Shown here one piece after another: positions 1-4,922 of a stretch of 42,053 nt of DNA (the first letter of the stretch is position 1; each line of letters begins with the position of its first letter). Source of the stretch: a virus; the IMG/VR virus record IMGVR_UViG_3300006736_000016, positions 1 through 42,053 of that record; one strand, written 5' to 3'. Below the pieces are notes generated by a model, which was not told the origin of the DNA, searched no databases, and saw nothing but the letters and a program-made list of their open reading frames with translations. The position numbers were made by a program, and so were the translations under genes.

Positions 1-60
1 AAAATCCGTTGCACCTATTTTTACTTGAACCTTTACATTCTTTCCCTTGTAAAGAAACAC
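1..60 (-). CDS. Possible gene start running off the left edge
   Basis: A leftward frame opens with GTG at 60 and stays open to base 1, giving 20 codons with a plausible composition (start V-F-L-Y-K-G-K, then alternating Val/Lys residues). The only Shine-Dalgarno-like stretch (GGAG) is about 14 nt upstream, which is too far. Another frame starting at the ATG inside the first CATATG site is also open to the edge. Only the sequence left of this window can tell whether either is real. Confidence 0.2.
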   Translation of the reverse strand, partial: MFLYKGKNVKVQVKIGATDF

Positions 61-108
61 TAGCGTTTATAAAGCTCCGGCGTAAAAACATTTTTACATC
101 TATTCTAT

Positions 109-117
109 CCATATGGT
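109..117. repeat. CATATG palindrome copy 1
   Basis: CCATATGGT at 109-117. It is the first of eleven copies of a CATATG-centred palindrome in the left 2.3 kb. It lies just beyond the stop codon of the small minus-strand gene at 128-292. CTATT and AATAG flank it and could enclose it in a short stem. No upstream stem of the type seen at the other copies is clear here. Confidence 0.7.
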
Positions 118-127
118 AATAGTGTAA

Positions 128-292
128 CTATTCTTCAAAAGATGCAATATATAAGGAATATTGGTATTCATCTTCTGCAGATGCTTCATCTGTAGATAAA
201 GTTGAATACCATTCCTGATACTCAGGTATTCCTACTAATTGCATATGTATATAATATACAACAGCAAGAATAAGTATCAACACTAAAATCAT
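128..292 (-). CDS. Small single-pass membrane protein, 54 aa
   Basis: ATG start with GAGGT immediately upstream and a clean frame to TAG at 128-130. Residues 2-16 are almost purely hydrophobic (Ile, Leu, Val, then Tyr-Tyr), a likely N-terminal membrane anchor or signal. The remainder is acidic and rich in Ser, Glu and Tyr. It lies alone among the CATATG elements and points the same way as the gene at 1566-2102. A role in the envelope or host membrane is possible but not shown. I recognise no family. Confidence 0.5.
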   Translation of the reverse strand: MILVLILILAVVYYIHMQLVGIPEYQEWYSTLSTDEASAEDEYQYSLYIASFEE

Positions 293-306
293 TACCTCAA
301 AAATCA

Positions 307-338
307 GGTTCTATTATCTGTCGATGAACCATATGGTT
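307..338 (+). repeat. Hairpin-palindrome element, copy 2
   Basis: Stem GGTTC (307-311) with GAACC (326-330), loop of 14 nt ending CGAT. The 3' arm forms the left half of the perfect 12-bp palindrome AACCATATGGTT (327-338). Confidence 0.7.
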
Positions 339-408
339 TGAACCGAAGGAGAATTTCAAATCCACAGGGAGGATTGCTAAATGTTATATGATGACGAATA
401 ATTATAAA

Positions 409-426
409 TTACTTTACTTAAAGTAA
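409..426. other. AT-rich stem-loop
   Basis: TTACTTT (409-415), loop ACTT, AAAGTAA (420-426): a perfect 7-bp stem in the non-coding stretch between palindrome copies 2 and 3. Its function is unknown. Confidence 0.5.
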
Positions 427-439
427 CATTTCATACGCA

Positions 440-465
440 ACCATATGGTAAGGGATGGGAATACC
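440..465 (-). repeat. Hairpin-palindrome element, copy 3 (inverted)
   Basis: Palindrome ACCATATGGT at 440-449. Read on the minus strand it is preceded by a short 4-bp stem, GGTA/TACC (plus-strand arms 447-450 and 462-465). The outer arm overlaps the strong stem at 457-488, so the two pairings would compete. Confidence 0.5.
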
Positions 466-488
466 GTACAGGGTTCCCCTGGTATTCC
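457..488. other. Strong GC-containing stem-loop
   Basis: GGAATACC (458-465) pairs perfectly with GGTATTCC (481-488). Inside, AGGG (470-473) pairs with CCCT (477-480) around loop TTC. A further ACCC/GGGT pairing lies at about 504-516. In a genome this AT-rich such a stem is conspicuous. It may be part of a folded transcript or a DNA cruciform near an origin. Confidence 0.6.
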
Positions 489-530
489 TCTAACAAGGGG
501 CCCACCCTAATTGGGGTATGCTACCGCCAA

Positions 531-565
531 CCATATGATTCAACATGTAATGTTTTAAGAATCAT
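531..565 (-). repeat. Hairpin-palindrome element, copy 4 (inverted)
   Basis: CATATG at 532-537. On the minus strand it is preceded by a 7-bp stem ATGATTC/GAATCAT (plus-strand arms 559-565 and 535-541). The stem sequence is the same as in copy 8, in the opposite orientation. Confidence 0.7.
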
Positions 566-679
566 GGTTTATATCTACCTAGTTGCTCCTAAAGTACACA
601 CATACGTTTTTTGTTATCATTCATTACATTCATTAATTTCTTTATTTAATTCACTTATTATTCTAACAAAAAACCTCCT
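566..679. other. Non-coding stretch, no gene seen
   Basis: No frame here has a plausible start. On the minus strand a perfect AGGAGG (around 673-678) is followed by a T run but by no usable start codon: TTG gives a stop after three codons. I see only AT-rich sequence with repeated ATTCATTACATTCATTA-like words. Confidence 0.4.
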
Positions 680-719
680 GTGTTAAACTTTAGAATTTTC
701 CCCGATAACACCATATGGT
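680..719 (+). repeat. Hairpin-palindrome element, copy 5
   Basis: Stem GTGTTA (680-685) with TAACAC (706-711), then the palindrome ACCATATGGT (710-719). The arms differ from copies 2, 7, 8 and 9 but still pair and end at the palindrome. Confidence 0.65.
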
Positions 720-962
720 AGTAGTGATTAACTCGTACGAGAGGAGCCATCTCCGTAAAAGAAAACTTGCTAATGGTTAAGTTTTAGAAGAGTAGATGTG
801 CTTAATAAAAAGATAATAGAATTAGCTATTAGTAAATGGCATGATTATATTATCAATTAAATAGCACATAAGCTGGAAGCGATAGGAGGAGAAAACTTGG
901 GCCTTTACATAGGGATTCTTTTACGGAGGATTGGCTAGAACGAGTTAAAGCGTTAAGCTACC
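717..962 (+). ncRNA. Candidate large structured RNA module
   Basis: Nested long-range pairings close this 246-nt segment: GGTAG (717-721) with CTACC (958-962); TTAACTCGT (728-736) with ACGAGTTAA (940-948), 9 bp; AGCC (745-748) with GGCT (933-936); CTCCGTAAAAGAA (751-763) with TTCTTTTACGGAG (916-928), 13 bp. Inside are AAACTT/AAGTTT (763-768, 779-784), ATGTGCT/AGCACAT (796-802, 863-869) and TAATAG/CTATTA (814-819, 826-831). No coding frame fits. The strand is a guess; the folding applies to either strand. I recognise no known RNA family. Confidence 0.5.
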
Positions 963-964
963 AA

Positions 965-990
965 GGTATGTTTACACCATACCATATGGA
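965..990 (+). repeat. Hairpin-palindrome element, copy 6
   Basis: Stem GGTATG (965-970) with CATACC (978-983), 7-nt loop. CATATG follows at 983-988, sharing the last C of the stem. Confidence 0.65.
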
Positions 991-1077
991 AAGAGATGTA
1001 GTCTATGCTTATTGGATCATGTAATGAAAGTATTGAATGTAATGATCTAAGGTAGCATTAAGGAAAATAGATTCCTC

Positions 1078-1108
1078 GGTTCCTACATTGTATGATGAAC
1101 CATATGGT
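1078..1108 (+). repeat. Hairpin-palindrome element, copy 7
   Basis: Stem GGTTC (1078-1082) with GAACC (1097-1101), then ATATGGT. The loop begins CTACAT and ends ATGAT, as in copy 9, where the stem carries an A-T pair in place of this G-C pair. Confidence 0.75.
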
Positions 1109-1122
1109 AGAGGGCGTTAGTC

Positions 1123-1216
1123 GGCGCCAGACTATCGGCGGTTAATTTAATTATTTATAGAATAGAAATAATAGATATAGGATATCGTTAAATTGAACCG
1201 CTAGTGTCTGGCTGCC
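1123..1216 (+). ncRNA. Candidate compact structured RNA
   Basis: GGC+GCCAGAC (1123-1132) pairs with GTCTGGC, bulged T, GCC (1206-1216). Inside, GCGGTTAATTTAA (1138-1150) pairs with TTAAATT, bulged G, AACCGC (1188-1201). The tip TTATTT/AAATAA (1151-1156, 1166-1171) closes the fold. The result is one long, nearly continuous hairpin of about 94 nt between palindrome copies 7 and 8, with no open reading frame. It is not a tRNA: there is no T-arm or anticodon loop. Confidence 0.5.
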
Positions 1217-1235
1217 GCAGAGAAGCCAGTATACC

Positions 1236-1271
1236 ATGATTCGTTTTATGCTGACGCATGAATCATATGGT
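1236..1271 (+). repeat. Hairpin-palindrome element, copy 8
   Basis: Stem ATGATTC (1236-1242) with GAATCAT (1260-1266). A second stem ATGC/GCAT (1248-1251, 1256-1259) with loop TGAC sits on top. CATATG is at 1264-1269, so the lower stem overlaps the left half of the palindrome. Confidence 0.75.
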
Positions 1272-1286
1272 TGTACCGAAAATAAA

Positions 1287-1377
1287 AGTTACGGAATAGT
1301 TTCAGCTTTTTCTGAGGAATATGATAGTATAACTGAATAAATAAAAGACGAAGAATAAGATGAAGACGTCTCCGTAA
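1287..1377 (+). ncRNA. Candidate folded module between copies 8 and 9
   Basis: TTACGGA (1289-1295) pairs with TCCGTAA (1371-1377), enclosing GACG/CGTC (1347-1350, 1367-1370) and a CAG/CTG hairpin near 1303-1314. The closing sequence is related to the TTTTACGGAG/CTCCGTAAAA helix of the 717-962 module, which suggests the modules share ancestry. The inner pairing is weak, so this is the least secure of the modules. Confidence 0.3.
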
Positions 1378-1405
1378 GTTTTCATTGTTGCAAGGTAAAA
1401 ACCAC

Positions 1406-1440
1406 GATTCCTACATACTTGCATGATGAATCATATGGTT
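1406..1440 (+). repeat. Hairpin-palindrome element, copy 9
   Basis: Stem GATTC (1406-1410) with GAATC (1428-1432), loop CTACAT...ATGAT shared with copy 7. CATATG follows at 1432-1437. GCAAG (1390-1394) can also pair with CTTGC (1418-1422) inside the loop, a possible pseudoknot. Confidence 0.75.
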
Positions 1441-1565
1441 GTAAAATAATGCGATCAAGAATTAACTTTGTGTCAATGATTGATCAAATAAAAAAACAAC
1501 CACAAAAGGACAGAGGTTTTTACACCCCTGCCCAATTGTGCATTATTCATCATCAAAAAACATGA

Positions 1566-2102
1566 TTATTCCTCTTCTGTGGAATCATCACTGCCTTTAA
1601 CAGTAAAATCATGATAAATTGCTTCGTCATCTTCATTGATAGTCAATAACTTGTCTTTGAACAGATTTACTGTTGCATTGTACGCGCTTTGACCTGTTGC
1701 TTTCAAATATTGTGTTGCTGTTAGCATTTGTGGTTCTTTTCCTTGTGGTCTATACAATTTTGTGTATATCATGTCAGGATTTGAGTCTAACATTTGTTCT
1801 GCTGCTGAAATGGCTGAATCTCTGTTGTTATTTGCTATTTTTCTGATAACTTCTGGGAGATTTGATTGCCTACCTTGATGTCCACCTACGGGCCAGTTTT
1901 CATGACCTCCGGCTTCACCTTCGTTTAAGCATTGTCGCCAAACCTTCTCCGCACCTGCAGGATTTTTAACTATTCTGCGGTAACTTAGGTTTACAAAATC
2001 TATTGAATCTTGACATTCCTCATTTCCTTCATTCTCTTCGGCCCACTTGAAAAGCGGGGCGAATTGCCGTTCTATTTTATCTGTTGTCCATTTATCTGAC
2101 AC
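1566..2102 (-). CDS. Uncharacterised acidic-tailed protein, 178 aa
   Basis: GTG start at 2102 with AGAGGTG 5-6 nt upstream. The protein is soluble, with aromatic-rich N-terminal helices, a central Gly/His/Asn segment (about residues 65-80) and an acidic tail (D-D-S-T-E-E-E). No membrane segment or recognisable motif is seen. Its base and codon use is clearly richer in G and C than the replication genes and resembles the genes at 6776-7355, which may reflect high expression or a different origin. It faces away from the rightward early block and may belong with late leftward genes beyond the left edge. I do not recognise the family. Confidence 0.8.
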   Translation of the reverse strand: MSDKWTTDKIERQFAPLFKWAEENEGNEECQDSIDFVNLSYRRIVKNPAGAEKVWRQCLNEGEAGGHENWPVGGHQGRQSNLPEVIRKIANNNRDSAISAAEQMLDSNPDMIYTKLYRPQGKEPQMLTATQYLKATGQSAYNATVNLFKDKLLTINEDDEAIYHDFTVKGSDDSTEEE

Positions 2103-2151
2103 TTTTTCACCTCTTTTAGGTAGTTATCTATTCTGCTATCATTAGTTATAA

Positions 2152-2185
2152 GGTAAATTTACACAAAGTTGTATTACCATATGGT
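2152..2185 (+). repeat. Hairpin-palindrome element, copy 10
   Basis: Stem GGTAA (2152-2156) with TTACC (2174-2178), 17-nt loop, then CATATG at 2178-2183. It sits between the start of the 178-aa gene and the structured segment at 2206-2275. Confidence 0.65.
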
Positions 2186-2205
2186 GCAATTTATAGCGGA
2201 CAAAT

Positions 2206-2275
2206 GGTAGAAATTAGCATCCTCACGAGGGCCTAATTTATGCTAGCGCATAACCCCATAAAGGGGAATAGTACC
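2206..2275 (+). ncRNA. Candidate small structured RNA between palindromes 10 and 11
   Basis: Four stems in 70 nt: TGGTA/TACCA as possible closing pairs (from about 2205 to 2276); AAATTAG (2211-2217) with CTAATTT (2233-2239), topped by CCT/AGG around CACG; ATGC/GCAT (2240-2243, 2248-2251); CCCC/GGGG (2254-2257, 2263-2266) with loop ATAAA. Successive hairpins with almost no unpaired sequence suggest a folded transcript or a multi-stem DNA site. No reading frame is present. Confidence 0.45.
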
Positions 2276-2280
2276 ATATG
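2275..2280. repeat. CATATG palindrome copy 11
   Basis: TACCATATGAATC, the last copy. The right half is degenerate. Beyond this point the motif does not recur as an array; single CATATGG words at about 9800 and 24653 fall inside genes. Confidence 0.6.
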
Positions 2281-2310
2281 AATCTTAATAATAGATTAAG
2301 CAAAAATACA

Positions 2311-2382
2311 ATAAAGATACAGCATCTTTATTATGGCGGGGGCCGCCGAGGGGGGTTCCCCTTATAACCGGCCCGACCCGCC
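2311..2382 (+). ncRNA. GC-rich double stem-loop
   Basis: ATAAAGAT (2311-2318) pairs with ATCTTTAT (2324-2331). It is directly followed by GGCGGG+GGCCG (2335-2345), which pairs with CGGCC, bulge CGA, CCCGCC (2369-2382). Inside is AGGGG/CCCCT around GGTT. This is the most GC-rich stretch of the window. It could be a terminator for leftward or rightward transcription, a stable RNA or an origin/packaging structure. No T run follows the GC stem, which argues against a simple terminator. Confidence 0.5.
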
Positions 2383-2399
2383 GTAGTAAGTAGGGCTGA

Positions 2400-2645
2400 A
2401 TTGTTTTCAGCATTTCTCAAGTGTTGTGTGCAACTTTCACTAAGTTTACATATAAATCAAAACTTCAAATTTAACATATTTATTTTACTTTAATACGTGA
2501 TTATTAATTAGTATAAATTTTTTTATTATTTGAAAAAAAGCTATAAAGAGTGTTTTTGTAATGAAATCGCAAGTATTCTCAGTTGTTTCAAGTTGTCTCA
2601 AGAGTCTGGGATTCATTTTGAGCAAGAAAATAAGATTATCTACTA
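2400..2645. other. AT-rich intergenic stretch, no gene seen
   Basis: Apart from a small hairpin (GTTG/CAAC around 2423-2434) and repeated short words of the type TCTCAA/TTTCAA, I see nothing here. The open frame starting TTG at 2530 is judged non-coding because it runs through the microsatellite. Confidence 0.4.
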
Positions 2646-2900
2646 CATTTTGATAGTTATCTCACTATTCTCACTATTCTCATTACTTTACTACTACTAC
2701 TACTACTATTATTGTGTGTGTGTAAGAGGGTGGGGGTTGGGATTAGTGAGAATAGTGGGAAATGAGGCATTTTGTATGAGAAAATGGCAATATGTCGCCC
2801 ATTTTGTTTTGGGACAAGTGGGAATAGTGAAAATAGTAGTCAAAATGTATAAGAAATACAATAAAGTGAAAAGAATGTATTGTAAAGTGGAGGTTTTTTC
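2646..2900 (+). promoter_or_regulatory. Early control region with interleaved repeats
   Basis: The word GTGAGAATAGTG is present at 2746-2757, and a variant GTGGGAATAGTG at 2818-2829. Its complement appears twice, overlapping, at 2660-2682 (TTCTCACTATTCTCAC). Between the orientations lie a CTA trinucleotide run (about 2688-2707) and a TG run (2713-2722). The region precedes the first rightward gene, whose start has GGAGG at 2888-2892. TATAAGAAATA near 2848 could serve as a TATA box. The inverted and direct copies look like operators, but no binding protein is identified. Confidence 0.45.
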
Positions 2901-3170
2901 ATGAAAGCAGAAAAAAGAATAAGAGAAATAATAGAAGAAGTGCAAGAATTGTTGATAGCAAAAAATAGACAGTATGGTAATAGTGCATTGAAGCCTATTG
3001 GTGTATTTGCTAATGGTAGTGCAACGGATTTAATAAAAATTAGAATTGATGATAAGTTAAATAGGTTGATTCAAGGTGATGAAACTATTGAGGCTGATGA
3101 AGATATAGTAAAGGACTTAATAGGATACTTTGTATTACTATTGATAGCGATGAGGGATGAAGATGTATAG
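2901..3170 (+). CDS. MazG/Nmad1-like nucleotide-associated protein, 89 aa
   Basis: First gene of the rightward block. It starts at ATG 2901, after GGAGG. Helices carry E-E-x-x-E-L near residues 12-16, then K-N-R-Q-Y-G-N (about 21-27), a D-x-I-K-I-R-I-D-D-K segment (about 44-53) and a C-terminal E-D-I-V-K-D-L-I-G-Y helix. This pattern is known from phage all-alpha NTP pyrophosphohydrolase-like proteins, including the DUF1599/nucleotide-modification-associated family. I infer a role in nucleotide pools or base modification, along with the reductase and ThyX. The exact substrate cannot be told. Confidence 0.65.
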   Translation: MKAEKRIREIIEEVQELLIAKNRQYGNSALKPIGVFANGSATDLIKIRIDDKLNRLIQGDETIEADEDIVKDLIGYFVLLLIAMRDEDV

Positions 3171-3336
3171 AGATGATAAAGGAAAATTTATTAGTAAAGA
3201 AGAATGGAATAATAGGCAAGGGCCTTATGTAAATGATGTTGAGAATGAAAAAACGAGTACCCGGAATTTGGTAGGTATATTGTTTGGTATTGTGATCACA
3301 GTTACATTTTTAATAGGTATGGTGTATCCAATATGA
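3163..3336 (+). CDS. Small C-terminal-anchored membrane protein, 57 aa
   Basis: ATG at 3163 with GAGGG 7 nt upstream. It overlaps the gene before by 8 nt and the gene after by 4 nt (ATGA). The first 36 residues are charged and polar; the last 20 are hydrophobic (L-V-G-I-L-F-G-I-V-I-T-V onward), forming one membrane segment with the tail outside or buried. The function is unknown. Confidence 0.7.
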   Translation: MYRDDKGKFISKEEWNNRQGPYVNDVENEKTSTRNLVGILFGIVITVTFLIGMVYPI

Positions 3337-3590
3337 CTAATATTGAGAAATTAGATGAAATGGTACAGGATATTAAAAATGAAATAAATGTAATTAATTC
3401 ATGGGAAACCTATAATGAAATAGTTACTGAAGTTATATTAGATAGCAAAATACATAAAGATTTACAAGTTATTGTTGCGAAATTGATTATATTTGGTGAT
3501 GATAATTATAATGAAAGAGGTTATATCATGGAAGCAATTAAAACTATAATAGAAGGTTATGTAGGTGAAAAGATTGACTTTAAAGAATAA
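3333..3590 (+). CDS. Unknown helical acidic protein, 85 aa
   Basis: Starts by ATGA overlap with the preceding gene. It is predicted largely helical, acidic, with no Cys pairs, motif or membrane segment that I can recognise. The chain of overlapping starts supports it as a real gene. Confidence 0.65.
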   Translation: MTNIEKLDEMVQDIKNEINVINSWETYNEIVTEVILDSKIHKDLQVIVAKLIIFGDDNYNERGYIMEAIKTIIEGYVGEKIDFKE

Positions 3591-3591
3591 A

Positions 3592-3771
3592 ATGATTGTA
3601 GAGATTAGAAAGAATTTAAGATTCTTAACCAAAGAACAGTTAATTAATATTATTATTCATGAGCAAGTAAAACCTTTAGATAATGAGGATGTAATGAGAT
3701 ATGCAGAAAGATTGTATGAAGGATTAATAGATGGATGGGTGCGTGATGAGAATGATGAAATTAAAATGTAA
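3592..3771 (+). CDS. Unknown small helical protein, 59 aa
   Basis: ATG at 3592, one base after the previous stop. A GTG at 3565 in the same frame would add nine residues, but it lies inside the previous gene without a better ribosome site. Content is helical: K-N-L-R-F-L-T-K-E-Q-L, then a Tyr/Glu-rich amphipathic stretch. No family is recognised. Confidence 0.55.
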   Translation: MIVEIRKNLRFLTKEQLINIIIHEQVKPLDNEDVMRYAERLYEGLIDGWVRDENDEIKM

Positions 3772-3856
3772 ATGTAGATTATCAATTGGTATGATAATTA
3801 GAATGACTCCTTTTCCAGATAGATTAATTTGTAGGAAGTGTGGATTACATGTATAA
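3746..3856 (+). CDS. Micro-protein with Cys pairs, 36 aa
   Basis: Overlaps the previous gene by 26 nt. It carries C-K-C (residues 8-10) and C-R-K-C (29-32), the four ligands of a minimal zinc ribbon. The start may instead be ATG 3752 or 3755. It is one of several Cys-pair micro-proteins in this virus. Confidence 0.5.
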   Translation: MRMMKLKCKCRLSIGMIIRMTPFPDRLICRKCGLHV

Positions 3857-3923
3857 ATTACTATTAAGAATAAAGACAAAAGAGTACGTATATGAAGAAT
3901 ATGGTGAGATGAATGAGAGATAA
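3849..3923 (+). CDS. Possible 24-aa peptide
   Basis: This small frame links the two Cys-pair genes by overlaps of 8 and 11 nt. It is basic at the N-terminus and Tyr/Glu-rich at the C-terminus. Support is only positional. Confidence 0.3.
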   Translation: MYKLLLRIKTKEYVYEEYGEMNER

Positions 3924-4041
3924 AAAATTAAAAATAAGAGCTGGATTTATTAAACGATTAGGTAAATGTAATTGTCCAAAAGATAATTGTCCTAGACCAA
4001 ATGGATCAGCCTGTAAAAGAAGAATGGAGAGAATGAAATGA
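3913..4041 (+). CDS. Micro-protein with Cys cluster, 42 aa
   Basis: ATG at 3913 with GGTGA 6 nt upstream. It is strongly basic, with four Cys (C-N-C-P-K-D-N-C, then C at residue 34) suitable for binding one zinc. A nucleic-acid-binding role is plausible from charge alone. It ends in ATGA-type overlap with the next gene. Confidence 0.6.
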   Translation: MRDKKLKIRAGFIKRLGKCNCPKDNCPRPNGSACKRRMERMK

Positions 4042-4265
4042 AAAGAAGAATGAGACAAGCAAAAGATAAATATATAAGTTATTGTTGTACTAAATGTGGT
4101 TATAGATGGGCTTTAGATAGACATTGGCTACATCTAACTAATAAGAAACCCAATGTTAAAGTAATTTATACTAAGAAAGGACATAAAATAGTTACAAAAA
4201 GAAGACCAGGGCATTGTTGGTGTGAAACTAGATTTCCACTAACAGTAGCAGAAATAGAGGGATAA
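4038..4265 (+). CDS. Zinc-ribbon-like basic protein, 75 aa
   Basis: C-C-T-K-C-G-Y (residues 16-22) and H-C-W-C (about 59-62) make a likely zinc site separated by a basic, aromatic stretch (W-A-L-D-R-H-W). The protein is very rich in Lys and Arg and so probably binds nucleic acid. Its neighbours are small Cys-rich genes and a winged-helix candidate, suggesting a set of small regulators. Confidence 0.65.
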   Translation: MKRRMRQAKDKYISYCCTKCGYRWALDRHWLHLTNKKPNVKVIYTKKGHKIVTKRRPGHCWCETRFPLTVAEIEG

Positions 4266-4267
4266 AT

Positions 4268-4528
4268 ATGAAACTAAAAAATAGAAATTATAGAAATAGG
4301 TGTGCGGAATTTATTGATTATAATGGCCCTGCTACATCATCTACAATGATTAACAATATTAAAAATTATTTAGGGCAACCATGTGGCAATACTCCTAAAA
4401 ATGCAAAAGCTCTCTCATCTTTATTAAAACGAGATGATAGATTTGAATATGAGATCATTAAAGCTGATGCTTTTATGGGTGGCAAACATGATTTGATGTT
4501 ATGGAAATTAAAAGAGGTGGAAGAATGA
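4268..4528 (+). CDS. Winged-helix-like DNA-binding protein, 86 aa
   Basis: Order and spacing resemble small winged-helix/HARE-HTH domains: a helix with F-I-D-Y-N-G-P-A-T (about 15-23), a second helix S-S-T-M-I-N-N-I-K-N-Y-L, then G-N-T-P-K-N-A-K-A-L-S-S-L-L (recognition helix), and a beta wing F-E-Y-E-I-I. It is probably a virus regulator. It is separated from the previous stop by 2 nt and overlaps the GroES start. Confidence 0.5.
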   Translation: MKLKNRNYRNRCAEFIDYNGPATSSTMINNIKNYLGQPCGNTPKNAKALSSLLKRDDRFEYEIIKADAFMGGKHDLMLWKLKEVEE

Positions 4529-4752
4529 AAGCAGAAGGAACATATATACTGGCAGTAATGATAGAAGAACGAGCAAAGAATGGTATGATCATTGGAGATA
4601 AAAATAAAGCAAAAGTACATAGTATTGGTAGCGGAGTAAGTTTAGATCTTCAAAAAGATGATATTATCTGGATACATAAGAACGCTGGATTAAAATTTGG
4701 TAAGTATTTAGTACTGGATGAACAAGATATAATAGCAAGTGGTGAAGAATAA
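4525..4752 (+). CDS. groES: Compact GroES-like co-chaperonin, 75 aa
   Basis: Starts at ATG 4525 after AGAGGTGG, overlapping the previous stop. The GroES outline is visible: strand Y-I-L-A-V-M-I; a short mobile-loop candidate E-E-R-A-K-N-G-M-I-I (the M-I-I occupying the place of the hydrophobic tripeptide that docks on GroEL); strand A-K-V-H-S-I-G-S-G; D-D-I-I-W-I and K-Y-L-V-L-D-E-Q-D-I-I-A-S-G-E. Typical GroES has about 95 residues; here the mobile loop and the roof hairpin are shortened, as in some phage-encoded caps. It sits two genes before GroEL, which strengthens the call. Confidence 0.75.
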   Translation: MKAEGTYILAVMIEERAKNGMIIGDKNKAKVHSIGSGVSLDLQKDDIIWIHKNAGLKFGKYLVLDEQDIIASGEE

Positions 4753-4922
4753 TGAGTGAATATAAATATAAATTAGTAAAAGCTGTGATGAAGAAAGTGA
4801 AGAAAGAGGACTCTGGGATCTTAAATGGACTACTCAGAAAAAATGCTGATTCAGAATATTGGGATAATATGATGGCATTATGTGTAGAAATGTTAGATGA
4901 AGTAGGTGAAGAAGATGAGTAA
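4752..4922 (+). CDS. Unknown 56-aa protein between GroES and GroEL
   Basis: ATG at 4752 overlaps the GroES stop (TAATG). The gene ends inside the GroEL start (GATGAGTAA). The N-half is basic (V-M-K-K-V-K-K), the C-half acidic and helical. Tight coupling to both chaperonin genes suggests co-expression, not necessarily a shared function. Confidence 0.65.
   Translation: MSEYKYKLVKAVMKKVKKEDSGILNGLLRKNADSEYWDNMMALCVEMLDEVGEEDE

Noticed and set aside
668-680. Perfect leftward AGGAGG ribosome site
   Set aside because: No start codon follows within reach that opens a frame longer than a few codons.
1092-1254. Box C (TGATGA) and box D (CTGA) words suggesting a C/D sRNA
   Set aside because: The spacing of about 160 nt is far larger than usual in archaea and no C'/D' pair or guide is apparent. 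The TGATGA word is part of the repeated hairpin loop.
2530-2904. Open frame of 124 codons starting at TTG
   Set aside because: It runs through CTA and TG microsatellites, giving a run of eight Tyr and then Cys-Val repeats, and has no ribosome site. Judged to be control-region sequence.
2709-2945. Leftward open frame of 78 codons opposite the control region
   Set aside because: Low-complexity Tyr/Phe composition, overlaps the convincing start of the gene at 2901 and the microsatellite; no ribosome site.
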